A stretch of DNA of 62,702 nt from CAZTII01 sp964613305 (GCA_964613305.1 CAZTII010000002.1:1-62702), one strand, 5' to 3'; shown: positions 34,184 to 43,112, counted from the first letter of the stretch. Translations and numbers: made by a program. Notes: generated by a model not told the origin, from the sequence alone.

Positions 34184-34540
34184 ATGTATTTAATTATTCC
34201 ACAAGGAAATGTTCCGATTTTTGAACAAATTAAAAATCAAACGAAACAGTTTATTCATTTAGGAGTTTTTAAACCACATGAGAAATTACCTTCTGTAAGA
34301 AATTTAGCAGCTGATTTAGGAATTAATCCTAATACAGTAGCGAGAGCTTATCAAGAGTTAACCGATGAAGGAATTATTTATAGTTTACCTAAAAAAGGTG
34401 CATTTGTGAGTGATTTTAATGAAGGGAATCATGTGTTAAAAGAACAATTTATGATGTCAGTACAAAAATGTCGTAAGGTTGGTATTCGTGATGATGAATT
34501 AATTGAATGGATTAAAGAAAGGGAAGAAGATAATGTTTAG
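34184..34540 (+). CDS. GntR-family regulator, YtrA subfamily
   Basis: The 118-residue protein is a short GntR regulator: winged helix with KLPSVRNLAADLGINPNTVA and RAYQELTDEGIIYSLPKKGAFV, then only a short helical tail, as in the YtrA group that controls ABC exporters. The start at 34184 has AAAGGAG in front; the ATG at 34145 lies within the upstream repeats. The ATPase gene begins inside its last codons, and the three-gene unit (regulator, ATPase, permease) copies the ytr operon layout of Firmicutes. Confidence 0.88.
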   Translation: MYLIIPQGNVPIFEQIKNQTKQFIHLGVFKPHEKLPSVRNLAADLGINPNTVARAYQELTDEGIIYSLPKKGAFVSDFNEGNHVLKEQFMMSVQKCRKVGIRDDELIEWIKEREEDNV

Positions 34541-35417
34541 ATTGAACGGTGTATGTAAAAATATTCACGATAAAGTTATTTTAGAAGATGTTAGTTTTAC
34601 GATTAAACCGAATCAAATTGTTGGTTTAGTTGGCATTAATGGTGCAGGGAAAACAACATTGATGAAATGCATGATGGGGATTTATGATATTAATGGTGGG
34701 TATATCGACTATAATGGTGTACCGATTAGTAATGGCGTTGAATGGAAGAAAGATGTATTTTTCTTATCGGATGATCCTTATTATCCAAGTGATGCGACAA
34801 TGACAAGTTTATATGAATTTTATGAAACGTTTTATACGTTGGATCAGTCTCGTTTTAATAAATATTGTGCTTTATTTAAATTGAATAAAAATCAAAAGAT
34901 TAAAACCTTTTCGAAGGGTATGAAGCGTCAAGCCTTTTTATCTATCGCATTATCGACGTCATTGAAATTATTGTTGTTGGATGAGGCATTTGATGGTTTA
35001 GATCCTAAAGTGAGATTAATATTAAAGAAAACAATTGTTGAAGATTTAGAACAATTGAATACATCCGTTATTATTTCTTCACATAGTTTAAGAGAACTTG
35101 AAGATATTTGTGAAAGTTTCTTAATGCTAGATCAAAAACGTTTAGTACAAAGTGGTGATATTCAAAAGTCAAAAGAGGAATACCATAAAATTCAATTAGT
35201 ATTGAAAGAGAATGTGGAATTAATGGATGTAATTAGTGGATTAGAAGCATTTAATGTTAATAGTAATGGTAGAGTTCATGTAATGATGGTGAAAGGAAAA
35301 TTAGAGGATGTTCTTGCGGTGATTAATAAAAGTGAACCGTTGTTGTGCGAAGCCTTACCAATCTCATTTGAAGAGTTGTTTATGATTGAATTAGAAAGGG
35401 GAGAACGTCATGGATAA
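34533..35417 (+). CDS. ABC transporter ATP-binding protein, YtrB-like
   Basis: The 294-residue ATPase has Walker A GINGAGKTTLMK near 36, a signature reading FSKGMKRQAFLSIAL in place of LSGGQ, Walker B LLLLDEAFDGLDP and the H-loop IISSHSLRELE. SKGM-type signatures are usual in this exporter group. The C-terminal 80 residues are a small accessory domain. It should pair with the next permease, possibly in antibiotic or envelope-stress response under the GntR regulator. ATG overlaps the regulator stop by eight bases. Confidence 0.88.
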   Translation: MFRLNGVCKNIHDKVILEDVSFTIKPNQIVGLVGINGAGKTTLMKCMMGIYDINGGYIDYNGVPISNGVEWKKDVFFLSDDPYYPSDATMTSLYEFYETFYTLDQSRFNKYCALFKLNKNQKIKTFSKGMKRQAFLSIALSTSLKLLLLDEAFDGLDPKVRLILKKTIVEDLEQLNTSVIISSHSLRELEDICESFLMLDQKRLVQSGDIQKSKEEYHKIQLVLKENVELMDVISGLEAFNVNSNGRVHVMMVKGKLEDVLAVINKSEPLLCEALPISFEELFMIELERGERHG

Positions 35418-36825
35418 GAACTATTTACTTTATTGTTTTAAATCGAACAAAACAGCGCTTGCGATTGCCTTTTTAATGGCGTTTCTATTGTTTCCATTTT
35501 TAGTGTTTATTACTAATAATGGCGCATATATGTTTCCTCATGGTTGGTTAAGTGGACTTACGGTATTGACATCGTTTATATTGCCACTATATATTTTACA
35601 TTATACAGTGAGTAAAAAAGAAAATGATGTCACTAAATCATTACCAATTGATGATGTTACACTACTTAATACTAAAATAGTATTTGCATTAATTTCCATT
35701 TTTATAGTTTTTACGATTAATTATTTTCTTGGTCATCTTGTTGGATCATTACTAGGATATCCGATACGAGTAGATTTTATGTTGTATGTGTGGTTTTTAG
35801 TGATGTTATTTTCTTCTTTGGCGTTTATTATAAATAGTGCTATTATGCTTCAATGCAGTCACGTAGTAGATGCCGCTCTTTGTCAAATTGGTTATGCTGT
35901 TTTACCGATGTTGTCCATTGTGTCGATTGATAATTTCTTACGAGGTCATAGTTTATATGCGTTTATGCACTTTTCTTTGACAGAAAAACCGATTACAAGG
36001 TTGTTTAGTCCAATATTATTTGGTTTCGCGGCGATTGTTGAAATGACGACAAATGCTGTAAAAGAGACATTTAATGAAACGTATGTTAAGATGGCACTTC
36101 AAACTAATTTTAAGGTTCAAATTCCATTATTTGTTTTAATAGGTATTGTTGCGTATATTATTTGTTTAAAGAGCGTTAAAGTTATTAAAAATGAAGACGT
36201 GGAAACGAGTTCTACTAAATTTGTCACTTTTCCACTACTAATCGCTTGGGCAACAACGATTATTGCCGTATTTACAACGGCGCCTACAAATGATATAAAA
36301 GCGGTATTGTTAGCTATTACGATATTGTTTGTATTGTATAATATCGCTAATTGGATTGCGTTGCGTAAGGTTGTTATTAAGAAGATGATGATTATTCAAT
36401 TTATCGCAATTATCGTAGTTGTCCATGGATTTAATGGCATCTATATGAATTATATTGGTCGCTACTTTGATAAAAAATTTATTAATACATTTTCTAGTGT
36501 AAGAATCGACTTTTATGATAGTTATAAATACAATGGTTATTCTTATTATGGAATGGAGTCATTTACTGATAATGACGTTGTAATTAAAGAAACACGACAA
36601 GTTATGGTTAAAAATACTGAACAATTTTATAATGCACCATTATTTTCTACAACCCAATACGATCCAAAGGATGTATATATGAGTATTTTGTTTAATGATG
36701 ATAACAATACTTACTCACGATTAAAATTTTCTAGTTATGAAGATGCTTTAAAATACATCGATATGTTGAAAAAAGAAAACATTGAAATGACAATTGAATC
36801 AGAAGACACTGAATATAAAAAATAA
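35410..36825 (+). CDS. ABC transporter membrane protein
   Basis: The 471-residue protein has six N-terminal helices, then four more after about residue 270, and a 120-residue C-terminal extracytoplasmic tail rich in Tyr, Asp and Asn (IDFYDSYKYNGYSYYGMES). It resembles YtrC/ABC-2-like permeases in context but shows no strong motif. Its eight-base overlap with the ATPase gene supports the pairing. Substrate unknown. Confidence 0.75.
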   Translation: MDKNYLLYCFKSNKTALAIAFLMAFLLFPFLVFITNNGAYMFPHGWLSGLTVLTSFILPLYILHYTVSKKENDVTKSLPIDDVTLLNTKIVFALISIFIVFTINYFLGHLVGSLLGYPIRVDFMLYVWFLVMLFSSLAFIINSAIMLQCSHVVDAALCQIGYAVLPMLSIVSIDNFLRGHSLYAFMHFSLTEKPITRLFSPILFGFAAIVEMTTNAVKETFNETYVKMALQTNFKVQIPLFVLIGIVAYIICLKSVKVIKNEDVETSSTKFVTFPLLIAWATTIIAVFTTAPTNDIKAVLLAITILFVLYNIANWIALRKVVIKKMMIIQFIAIIVVVHGFNGIYMNYIGRYFDKKFINTFSSVRIDFYDSYKYNGYSYYGMESFTDNDVVIKETRQVMVKNTEQFYNAPLFSTTQYDPKDVYMSILFNDDNNTYSRLKFSSYEDALKYIDMLKKENIEMTIESEDTEYKK

Positions 36826-36848
36826 GATTGCTGACGGCAATCTTTTTA
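36824..36848 (+). terminator. Terminator of the GntR-ABC operon
   Basis: An 8-bp stem AAGATTGC with GCAATCTT around TGACG is followed by TTTTAG, starting in the permease stop codon. Confidence 0.8.
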
Positions 36849-36858
36849 GTTAAAATAG

Positions 36859-36887
36859 ATGACAACTATTTGTTGTATTGTTATAAT
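36859..36887 (+). promoter_or_regulatory. Promoter of the LRR prepilin-like gene
   Basis: ATGACA (36859-36864, one mismatch to TTGACA) and TATAAT (36882-36887) with a 17-base spacer, 22 bases before the gene. Confidence 0.65.
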
Positions 36888-36908
36888 GATATTAGAGGAG
36901 GTAAAAAT

Positions 36909-37817
36909 ATGAAAAAAGGATTTACGTTAGTTGAATTAATCGTTACAATTTCTATTATTTCTATACTAAGTCTCATATTGGCGCCATCCGTTTTAGGCAT
37001 GGTTAAAAAGGCTCAAGAAGTCACTGACAGTATATCTACACAACAATTAAACACAATGACTGCGATATCAAGTATTGATAAAAACGTTCCGTTAACAACG
37101 TTATTTAACGACTGTAAAAATGATAATGAACGCTATAGCTTAATTATGAATACATCAAATTTAAAAACTCCAATACCAGCTCAGAAAGATGCGGCGTTTA
37201 TGTGGGATCAAACTAAATTGCAGTGGGTGGTGGCTCAAGCAAATGCGGACGTAATGTTGCTTCCGAAAGTCTTTAATTTTAAAACTAGCAATATAGGAGA
37301 AATAGATGGTTTTAATACTTCCAATACTATAAATCCTACGCGCTTATATTTGCCTGTGAGCAATGGTGCTACTTCTATAACGATTGTAGGTAACTTTAAA
37401 GGTGGAAACATTGAGTATGTGAAATTACCAGAAGGCTATACAACTATTAAAAATGGAACTTTTGAAAACAATAAAATCACAGAATTGATACTTCCTTCTA
37501 CGCTAAAAGAGATTGGAGGAAATGCGTTTAAAGGTAATGATTTAAAATCTGTCAGTATTGGTAATGGTGTGACGATTGGGGCAAGCGCATTTGCTGAAAA
37601 TCCAGATTTAAATATAGTTACATTTGGGACTGATGTAACCTTTCAGTTGGGTCAAAATAATATGTTCAATTATACAGCAGATGGTGGCGGTAATGTTAAT
37701 CGCACCAAAAATTTAATAAGTTTGTATACAGATAAAATAAAAGGTGGTCCAGGTACGTATAAATATACTGAGAATACAAACCCTAAATTACCTGGAACCT
37801 GGGAGAAGCAAAAATAA
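36909..37817 (+). CDS. Prepilin-like protein with BspA-type leucine-rich repeat module
   Basis: The 302-residue protein starts MKKGFTLVELIVTISIISIL: short basic leader, Gly-Phe cleavage site, Glu at +5 and hydrophobic helix, as in type IV prepilins. Residues about 100-190 are Asn/Thr-rich. Residues about 195-260 read as LRR_5-type repeats: VKLPEGYTTIKNGTFENN, LILPSTLKEIGGNAFKGND, VSIGNGVTIGASAFAENPD. Such repeats mediate binding in BspA-family surface proteins. An AGGAGG site sets the start. It has its own promoter and terminator, 9 kb from the pilus operon, whose peptidase would process it. I infer a display or adhesin pilin. Confidence 0.78.
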   Translation: MKKGFTLVELIVTISIISILSLILAPSVLGMVKKAQEVTDSISTQQLNTMTAISSIDKNVPLTTLFNDCKNDNERYSLIMNTSNLKTPIPAQKDAAFMWDQTKLQWVVAQANADVMLLPKVFNFKTSNIGEIDGFNTSNTINPTRLYLPVSNGATSITIVGNFKGGNIEYVKLPEGYTTIKNGTFENNKITELILPSTLKEIGGNAFKGNDLKSVSIGNGVTIGASAFAENPDLNIVTFGTDVTFQLGQNNMFNYTADGGGNVNRTKNLISLYTDKIKGGPGTYKYTENTNPKLPGTWEKQK

Positions 37818-37827
37818 GCAAATAAAA

Positions 37828-37855
37828 AAGATAATCCTTAGGATTATCTTATTTA
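37828..37855. terminator. Bidirectional terminator between the LRR prepilin gene and rpmF
   Basis: A 10-bp perfect stem (AAGATAATCC with GGATTATCTT) around TTA has A-rich and T-rich flanks, so it can end both convergent transcripts. It reaches into the rpmF stop codon. Confidence 0.8.
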
Positions 37856-37998
37856 TTGTTACAAGATTGGCAAAGATGATGTGGTTGTTTGAATTCGCCA
37901 CATTTTACACATTTTACTAAAGTAGGCGCATCAAGTTTGAAATGCGTTCTTCTTTTTGCTGTTCTTGTTTTTGAGTTTCTTCTTTGTTGAACTGCCAA
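37849..37998 (-). CDS. rpmF: 50S ribosomal protein L32
   Basis: The 49-residue protein begins MAVQQRRNSKTRTAKRRTHF, typical of L32, and ends in a four-Cys zinc ribbon (CVKC near 30-33, CQSC near 43-46). The start codon is TTG, fixed by the conserved AVQQRRNSK N-terminus and by AGAGGAGG eight bases upstream. L32 is a small large-subunit ribosomal protein. It is not next to plsX/yceD in this window, so it is a stand-alone copy; the zinc-binding form is kept. Confidence 0.93.
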   Translation of the reverse strand: MAVQQRRNSKTRTAKRRTHFKLDAPTLVKCVKCGEFKQPHHLCQSCNNK

Positions 37999-38075
37999 GG
38001 AAAACACCTCCTCTATTTATACTCAATAATGATATAATACTTTTGCTTGATAAGCAAGAAAAAAATGAAAATTGG

Positions 38076-38106
38076 GATTAAAAAAGGTTATGAATGCATA
38101 ACCTTT
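38076..38106 (-). terminator. Terminator of the cold-shock gene
   Basis: On the minus strand AAAGGTTATG pairs with CATAACCTTT around CATT, followed by a T-run (38079-38085 on the plus strand as A). Confidence 0.8.
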
Positions 38107-38143
38107 CTGTTAGTATCGCTTTATATCTATCTAATGTTAAAGA

Positions 38144-38344
38144 TTAAAGTTTTACAACATTTGTAGCTTGAGGACCGCGTTCACCGTTTGTAACGTCAAA
38201 TTCTACTTGTTGACCTTCGTCAAGTGCTTTGAATCCTTCGCCTTTGATTGCAGAGAAGTGAACGAAAATATCTTGACCATTATCGCCAGTGATAAATCCA
38301 TAACCTTTCTCAGCATTAAACCATTTTACTTTTCCTGTACTCAT
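38144..38344 (-). CDS. cspA: Cold-shock protein, CspA family
   Basis: The 66-residue single-domain RNA chaperone has GKVKWFNAEKGYGFI (RNP1) and DIFVHFSAI (RNP2) and the usual C-terminal GPQATNVVKL. It binds single-stranded nucleic acid and melts RNA structure. GGAGG five bases upstream selects ATG 38344. A consensus promoter about 100 bases upstream gives a leader of roughly 90 bases, and such leaders often carry cold-responsive RNA structure; none was resolved here. Confidence 0.95.
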   Translation of the reverse strand: MSTGKVKWFNAEKGYGFITGDNGQDIFVHFSAIKGEGFKALDEGQQVEFDVTNGERGPQATNVVKL

Positions 38345-38441
38345 ATGTACCTCCATAAACGTATTAGCAATCTCATAAAAAATACATCTCAATCAAAACG
38401 CGATCTCGATGTGAAATCATGTGGTGCTTGAATACTTTAAT

Positions 38442-38470
38442 ATCATAACACTAACTTTTACAGATGTCAA
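38442..38470 (-). promoter_or_regulatory. cspA promoter
   Basis: On the minus strand TTGACA (38465-38470) and TATGAT (38442-38447) with a 17-base spacer. Confidence 0.75.
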
Positions 38471-38580
38471 ACTAATTGGAAAATACAATGTGAAACTTTG
38501 GTGAACTTTTCACTTAGCTAGTACCTTTTTTTTGTATAGTGTGTTAAAATTCCCATACAAACAGAAAGTAGGTGATGGTT

Positions 38581-38916
38581 ATGAAGAAGTTTGTGCTTAT
38601 TTGGTTTGTAAATGCGATGGTACTGTTTATTGCATATGTTTTTTTATCTGGTATTGCTTTTTATTCAGTGAAAGATTTGGTGAAGGTTTCTTTGGTTCTT
38701 ACGATATTAAATGGTACAATTCGTCCATTGTTGAAATTAATATTTTTACCAATTACATTTATTACGTTTGGATTGTTTTCTTTAGTGATAAATATGGTTG
38801 TTCTTCAGTCGGCGATTGGTTTTGTAAATGGAGCTATGATGTCTACTGGTGCTGCTTTTTTGACATCTATTTTATTGAGTGTTGCGAATAATAGTATAAA
38901 AGAAATGATTGATTAG
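38581..38916 (+). CDS. Small phage-holin-like/YvlD family membrane protein
   Basis: The 111-residue protein has four membrane helices and the family landmark ILNGTIRPLLKLIFLPITF near 45-64, typical of the YvlD group (named for likeness to mycobacteriophage holins, but chromosomal and not lytic). An AGGTG site favours ATG 38581 over GTG 38572 and ATG 38575. Its role is unknown; relatives appear in envelope-stress regulons. The flavodoxin-like gene follows nine bases later. Confidence 0.8.
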   Translation: MKKFVLIWFVNAMVLFIAYVFLSGIAFYSVKDLVKVSLVLTILNGTIRPLLKLIFLPITFITFGLFSLVINMVVLQSAIGFVNGAMMSTGAAFLTSILLSVANNSIKEMID

Positions 38917-38925
38917 AGGAAATTT

Positions 38926-39357
38926 ATGAAAATTAATATTGTTTATATGACTAAGTCTGGTACTACGGAAAAGTTAGCTAAAGTTATTGGTGAGGTTGTT
39001 AAAGTTGAACCGATTAATGCTAAAACGCCGTATTGTTTAGAGGGTACTGACTTATTGTTTATTGGTACAGGTATTTATGGTGGTAAGCCATCTGAGGAAT
39101 TTATTAATTATTTGGATACATTACCTGTAAATAAAATTAAGGCAGCGGTTATATTTTCTAGTTGTTGGAGAGGAAAAGATCAAACGCAATTAATTGTGAA
39201 TGTTTTAAAACGTAAAGGGATAGAATTGTATCCAGAACGATTTGTTTGTCATAGTAAATTTTTATTTTTAAATAAAAATAAGCCAGATAACAATGATTTA
39301 GCGCGTTTGCGGGAATTTGCGTATAAAGTGATGAATTCGATTAATCAAGCACGTTAA
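38926..39357 (+). CDS. Flavodoxin-like protein
   Basis: The 143-residue protein begins with the FMN phosphate loop MTKSGTTEKLAKVI and has the second strand-loop LLFIGTGIYGGKPSEEF, where flavodoxins contact the ring. Length matches small flavodoxins, with a slightly shortened C-terminus. It may carry electrons or bind FMN; the partner is not identified. It is co-transcribed with the YvlD-like gene and its stop lies inside a terminator stem. Confidence 0.82.
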   Translation: MKINIVYMTKSGTTEKLAKVIGEVVKVEPINAKTPYCLEGTDLLFIGTGIYGGKPSEEFINYLDTLPVNKIKAAVIFSSCWRGKDQTQLIVNVLKRKGIELYPERFVCHSKFLFLNKNKPDNNDLARLREFAYKVMNSINQAR

Positions 39358-39367
39358 GTGCTTTTTT
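39347..39367 (+). terminator. Terminator of the flavodoxin-like gene
   Basis: AAGCAC pairs with GTGCTT around GTTAA, followed by TTTTT. The hairpin contains the stop codon. Confidence 0.75.
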
Positions 39368-39374
39368 AATATAA

Positions 39375-39401
39375 AAAGCAGCTATTAATATACAATAGCT
39401 G
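39375..39401 (-). terminator. Terminator of the CAP-domain gene
   Basis: On the minus strand GCAGCTATT pairs with AATAGCTGC around GTATATT, followed by TTTTTA; the stem overlaps the gene's last codons and stop. Confidence 0.75.
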
Positions 39402-40383
39402 CCCACATTTCTGAACAATAGCCAATCGCGATAGTTGTATACCCTTTTGAGTGTAGTATAGCGCGGTGGTTTGGTGAACTCATCCACCAGTTGTATTTTG
39501 CTTCAACCGTTGACCCGGCATAGGTTAATACTTCAAGTGGGGAATGTTGATAATCGACATTGCACTCTTCAAGTGCTGTTTTGTAGTGACTTCCATCTGG
39601 TCTTCTATGAGTTATATTTCCGATGGATTCACTTGCTCGCATGGAAATTGCTTTTTGTCCATTTTCATCGGCGAGTTGAAGTGGTTCTAAGTTTAATGCT
39701 GCTCTTCCTTCGTTGATTAGATTGAGCATTTCATCAATCTTTTCGCCAGAGGATACTGATCCTTGACGTTGTGGATTTGCTGTAACAACGACCGTTAATA
39801 ATTGTTGATCGAAGTTATTGCTGTGGTCGAATGCTGTATATACGACTTCATAGCTTCCGTTAGTTGTGATATCGACTGGATTTGTAATTGTTACCAAATC
39901 GTTTAGGTCTTCTTCGTGACTATTGTCTTCAATTTTGTCGATGTATGTTGTTGGATCAAATTCTGAATTTGTCTTTATGTAGATTAAATTGTTTTTTAGG
40001 GTTAATTTTGGTTTTTCACTATCATTGACAGTGCATCGTAGTTTTGTTTGGATTGTGTTTTGGATAAGAAACACATCGGATGGCGTTTTTGGTTTCAGTT
40101 GAATGAAGACGTGGATTTCTTGAGTACCTACTTTAGTTATATCTAAATTTTCCACTTTCATTTCACTTTTTTCAAAATCAATAATGTTTAAGTCATTTGG
40201 ATAATAATGAGCAATGACTTCTTTTTTGATAACTTCGTTGGCGTTGTTATCGTTTACTTCTACTTGAATAGTTGAAATGGAATTACTATCTTGTGCTAAG
40301 GCATTAATTCCAATTTTGCTTATTGGGCTGAACATTAATCCTAATACTGCTAGGAAATAGACAGCCTTTTGATGCATTTTCAT
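39385..40383 (-). CDS. Secreted CAP (SCP/PR1) domain protein
   Basis: The 332-residue protein has an N-terminal signal peptide (about 1-30), a region of about 160 residues with a cadherin/DUF5011-like immunoglobulin fold (TYIDKIEDNSHEEDLNDLV; GSYEVVYTAFDHSNN), then a CAP domain from about 213 with MLNLINEGRAALNLEPLQL, HRRPDG and SSPNHRAILHS. CAP domains occur in secreted bacterial proteins of mostly unknown activity. AGGAGG precedes ATG 40383. The C-terminus ends with the last beta strand and no anchor, so it is likely released. Confidence 0.85.
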   Translation of the reverse strand: MKMHQKAVYFLAVLGLMFSPISKIGINALAQDSNSISTIQVEVNDNNANEVIKKEVIAHYYPNDLNIIDFEKSEMKVENLDITKVGTQEIHVFIQLKPKTPSDVFLIQNTIQTKLRCTVNDSEKPKLTLKNNLIYIKTNSEFDPTTYIDKIEDNSHEEDLNDLVTITNPVDITTNGSYEVVYTAFDHSNNFDQQLLTVVVTANPQRQGSVSSGEKIDEMLNLINEGRAALNLEPLQLADENGQKAISMRASESIGNITHRRPDGSHYKTALEECNVDYQHSPLEVLTYAGSTVEAKYNWWMSSPNHRAILHSKGYTTIAIGYCSEMWAAIVY

Positions 40384-40491
40384 AAGTCCTCCTATTAAGT
40401 ACTCCAAAGTAGTCTAGTAAAAGTTTTAAAAAAAAGCAACGTTTTTGTGAAAATTCACATGATTATCACATAATAACATTGCTAAATATGA

Positions 40492-41745
40492 TTATTTTTT
40501 AATTTTTGAGGGGTTTGTTGTCTTTGGTATTTTTTTATATAAATCAAGATTTTTGGCTAGTTGTGCTTCGTAAGAGCTGTTTCTATTGGGCGAGTAAAAA
40601 CATATGTTTTTGATGGAATGTGGTAAATATACAAGCTGCGACCATAGTTCTGGATTGTTATAATCGTACTTTTCATCAGGTGCTAGATTTACTGGTGTTA
40701 GTCTTAAATAATCAGGAATACTATAGCTACTATTGCTTGTTACATCCATTGCTTTTTTTATGGCGTTGTACGCTGATCTGCTTTTAGGTGATAGGGCTAA
40801 ATCGATGACGGCGTTGGATAATGGAATGATTGCTTCTGGTAAACCAACGGTAAGAGCGGCATCAATTGCTTGGTGTACACGTGCCACAGCGGCTGGATTT
40901 CCTAGGCCAATATCTTCGTAGGCTATGACAAGTAAACGACGTTGTATTGATTGTAAATCTTGGGCTTGTAGAAGTAATGCTAAATAATACAATGAAGCAT
41001 CTACATCACTGCCACGTATGGATTTTTGAAAAGCGCTTAAGGTGTCGTAATAGCCGTCATCGCTACTGCTGTAGGATGAATTGATGCCGCGATGTAGGCT
41101 TTTTACGGTATCGATTGTAATGTGTTCATCACTTGTGATGGCACATGCTTCTAAGGTGTTTAAGGCATATCGTATATCACCATTGCATTGTTTACTTATC
41201 ATAGCAATCGCATCATCGTCAATAATTACTTCATTATTAAAACCGATTGCTGAAGCTAAGGCTCTATGTAGTGCTTCAGCAATGGTGTTTTCTTGTAATG
41301 TTTTTACTTCTAGTAATATGGTACGGCTTCTTATGGCAGGATTAATAGCGAAGAATGGATTGGCTGTTGTTGCACCCATAATGATGATTGTTCCATCTTC
41401 AATGTGTGGTAATAGTAAGTCTTGTTTATCTTTGTTCAAACGATGAATTTCATCGATGATAACGACTAATCCTTTGTTTATTTTTGCTTCAAAGAAGATG
41501 GTGTCGAGATCTTTTTTATTGCCGATTACGGCATTAAAAAAACGTACTGGTCGTTTTAAGTCATTGGCTAGTGCTTGGGCTAATGATGTTTTTCCACATC
41601 CTGGTGGACCATAAAAAATAATGGACATCAATTGTTTTGTTTGAATAATTTTATGCAGTAATTGACCTTCACCTAATAAATGTTCTTGTCCTAGTATATC
41701 ACTACATGTTTTTGGTCGTAAGCGAAATGCGAGAGGTTCTTTCAT
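40492..41745 (-). CDS. rarA: Replication-associated recombination protein RarA (MgsA)
   Basis: The 417-residue AAA+ ATPase has Walker A GPPGCGKTSLAQAL, Walker B VVIIDEIHR, sensor 1 GATTANP and the RarA C-terminal tetramerisation domain with ALLLQAQDLQSIQRRLLVIAYEDIGLGNP and RLTPVNLAPDEKYDYNNP. It acts at stalled replication forks and resembles clamp-loader subunits. Length and motif order are typical. It is transcribed alone on the minus strand. Confidence 0.93.
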   Translation of the reverse strand: MKEPLAFRLRPKTCSDILGQEHLLGEGQLLHKIIQTKQLMSIIFYGPPGCGKTSLAQALANDLKRPVRFFNAVIGNKKDLDTIFFEAKINKGLVVIIDEIHRLNKDKQDLLLPHIEDGTIIIMGATTANPFFAINPAIRSRTILLEVKTLQENTIAEALHRALASAIGFNNEVIIDDDAIAMISKQCNGDIRYALNTLEACAITSDEHITIDTVKSLHRGINSSYSSSDDGYYDTLSAFQKSIRGSDVDASLYYLALLLQAQDLQSIQRRLLVIAYEDIGLGNPAAVARVHQAIDAALTVGLPEAIIPLSNAVIDLALSPKSRSAYNAIKKAMDVTSNSSYSIPDYLRLTPVNLAPDEKYDYNNPELWSQLVYLPHSIKNICFYSPNRNSSYEAQLAKNLDLYKKIPKTTNPSKIKK

Positions 41746-41830
41746 AGTATCACCACCATCATTTTATCATAAAGAAGGGATAAATTGATATTTGATAGTT
41801 TATGTTCTTTTACTTTAGTAATAATTAAAG

Positions 41831-41836
41831 TATAAT
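41831..41836 (+). promoter_or_regulatory. Putative -10 element for the lipoprotein pair
   Basis: TATAAT with TTTACT (41808-41813) 17 bases upstream. The -35 match is moderate. Confidence 0.45.
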
Positions 41837-41873
41837 GAAAATAACAAATACCCCATGAATATATTTTTTAGTT

Positions 41874-41893
41874 ATCTCTAAGGAGATTTTTTG
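41874..41893 (+). terminator. Leader hairpin with T-run before the lipoprotein genes
   Basis: ATCTC (41874-41878) pairs with GAGAT (41883-41887) around TAAG, followed by TTTTTT, about 20 bases before the start codon and downstream of the likely promoter. It may be an attenuator; the stem is short. Confidence 0.4.
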
Positions 41894-41913
41894 AGTTTAT
41901 AAAAGGAGAGAAA

Positions 41914-43104
41914 ATGAAGAAATTAATTCTTTGTTGTTTGGTTATATTACTTGGTACATCATGCTCTAATTCAAGTTGCGATGTTGTAAAAAAGCCGATT
42001 ACATTTAAGAAAACTAGTTTAGGAGGATGTTATGTTTATAAAGATAAACAACCTGGTTTTTTGCGATATGAAGAAATTTACGGAAAAGATAGTTACTATG
42101 GTGAATATTATTGTTTTAAAGACGATAGTTTTATTAATGGAATGATAACTTATTCGTTGTCAGAAGATTATTATGAAAAACGAATGGAAATATATGATGA
42201 AGTGTATGATAAGGCATTGACGGAATATAGTAAAACACATAAGAATGTTGATGATTTTGAATTTGATGAATCATTGTTGGATGAAGCGATTGATGAGGAA
42301 GAATTTGAGTATGAATTATCACAATATGTTTATTATAAGGGTCGATATTCTTATGAAAAGAATATGATAAGAATGGTAAGTCAGTATGGTGATAATGAAA
42401 TGGATTATCTTGACTATAAGGATGGATTATTTTATTTAGGAACAGGTGATTTTGCGTTTGAGCGACTTCATCATTTAAGTATAAACTATAGTAATTTAAT
42501 TACTGAGTTTACTAATGGGGAGTATAGTGAAGAGTTGCCTGAATATGTATTTTGGAAAGTTGAGATGAAAGAGTTATCGGATATCCTTACCTTCTATAAT
42601 TTAGAAAAAGATGAGTATATAAAGATGACGTTACAAGAGTTTATTGAAGATAAGATGAAAACGGTGGATTTAGATACAAAGAAACTTGCACAGTATGTGA
42701 CGGATGAGTATCAACCACAACTGCAAAAGGAAAAGAAGTTAGCAGATGAGTTAGGACAATTAAGTGTTGAGGCTACTGGGGATTATTTTATTACATATGC
42801 ATGGAAAGATAAAATTGATTTTTATGATTACAATGCGGAAGTGAATGCAAGTTTAGTGATTAATAAATATGGTTCGTATGTGGATATAACGACGTATGAA
42901 AATGACGTTGTTAATGTATGTCAGATTGATTTTAAAACCGATAAAGTTGCTAAAAAACCAATTGCACCAATTGATGAAGGATTTCAGAAATATTATTGTA
43001 GTGAAGAAGTGTTAGCGTATAAAGAAGACACGTTAACTTCGTTCCATAATTTAATTGATAACAATGATCTAGAGTTATCTGATTTAGAATCGTTTGTACA
43101 GTAG
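41914..43104 (+). CDS. Lipoprotein of unknown function, paralogue 1
   Basis: The 396-residue protein has a lipoprotein signal ending LLGTSC (Cys17) and a long acidic, Tyr/Asp/Glu-rich mature region with no recognised domain. It shares YCFKD.SFING, HKNVDDFE.DES and FAFERLHHLSINY with the next gene, so the two are tandem duplicates. The region around residues 85-130 is predicted to be strongly helical and charged. AAAGGAG precedes the ATG. It probably sits on the outer face of the membrane. Confidence 0.75.
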   Translation: MKKLILCCLVILLGTSCSNSSCDVVKKPITFKKTSLGGCYVYKDKQPGFLRYEEIYGKDSYYGEYYCFKDDSFINGMITYSLSEDYYEKRMEIYDEVYDKALTEYSKTHKNVDDFEFDESLLDEAIDEEEFEYELSQYVYYKGRYSYEKNMIRMVSQYGDNEMDYLDYKDGLFYLGTGDFAFERLHHLSINYSNLITEFTNGEYSEELPEYVFWKVEMKELSDILTFYNLEKDEYIKMTLQEFIEDKMKTVDLDTKKLAQYVTDEYQPQLQKEKKLADELGQLSVEATGDYFITYAWKDKIDFYDYNAEVNASLVINKYGSYVDITTYENDVVNVCQIDFKTDKVAKKPIAPIDEGFQKYYCSEEVLAYKEDTLTSFHNLIDNNDLELSDLESFVQ

Positions 43105-43112
43105 GAGGTACT

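Noticed and set aside
38044..38060. TTGCTT/AAGCAA hairpin upstream of rpmF as a terminator
   Set aside because: No T-run follows on either strand in the right direction; one arm may instead be the -35 of rpmF.
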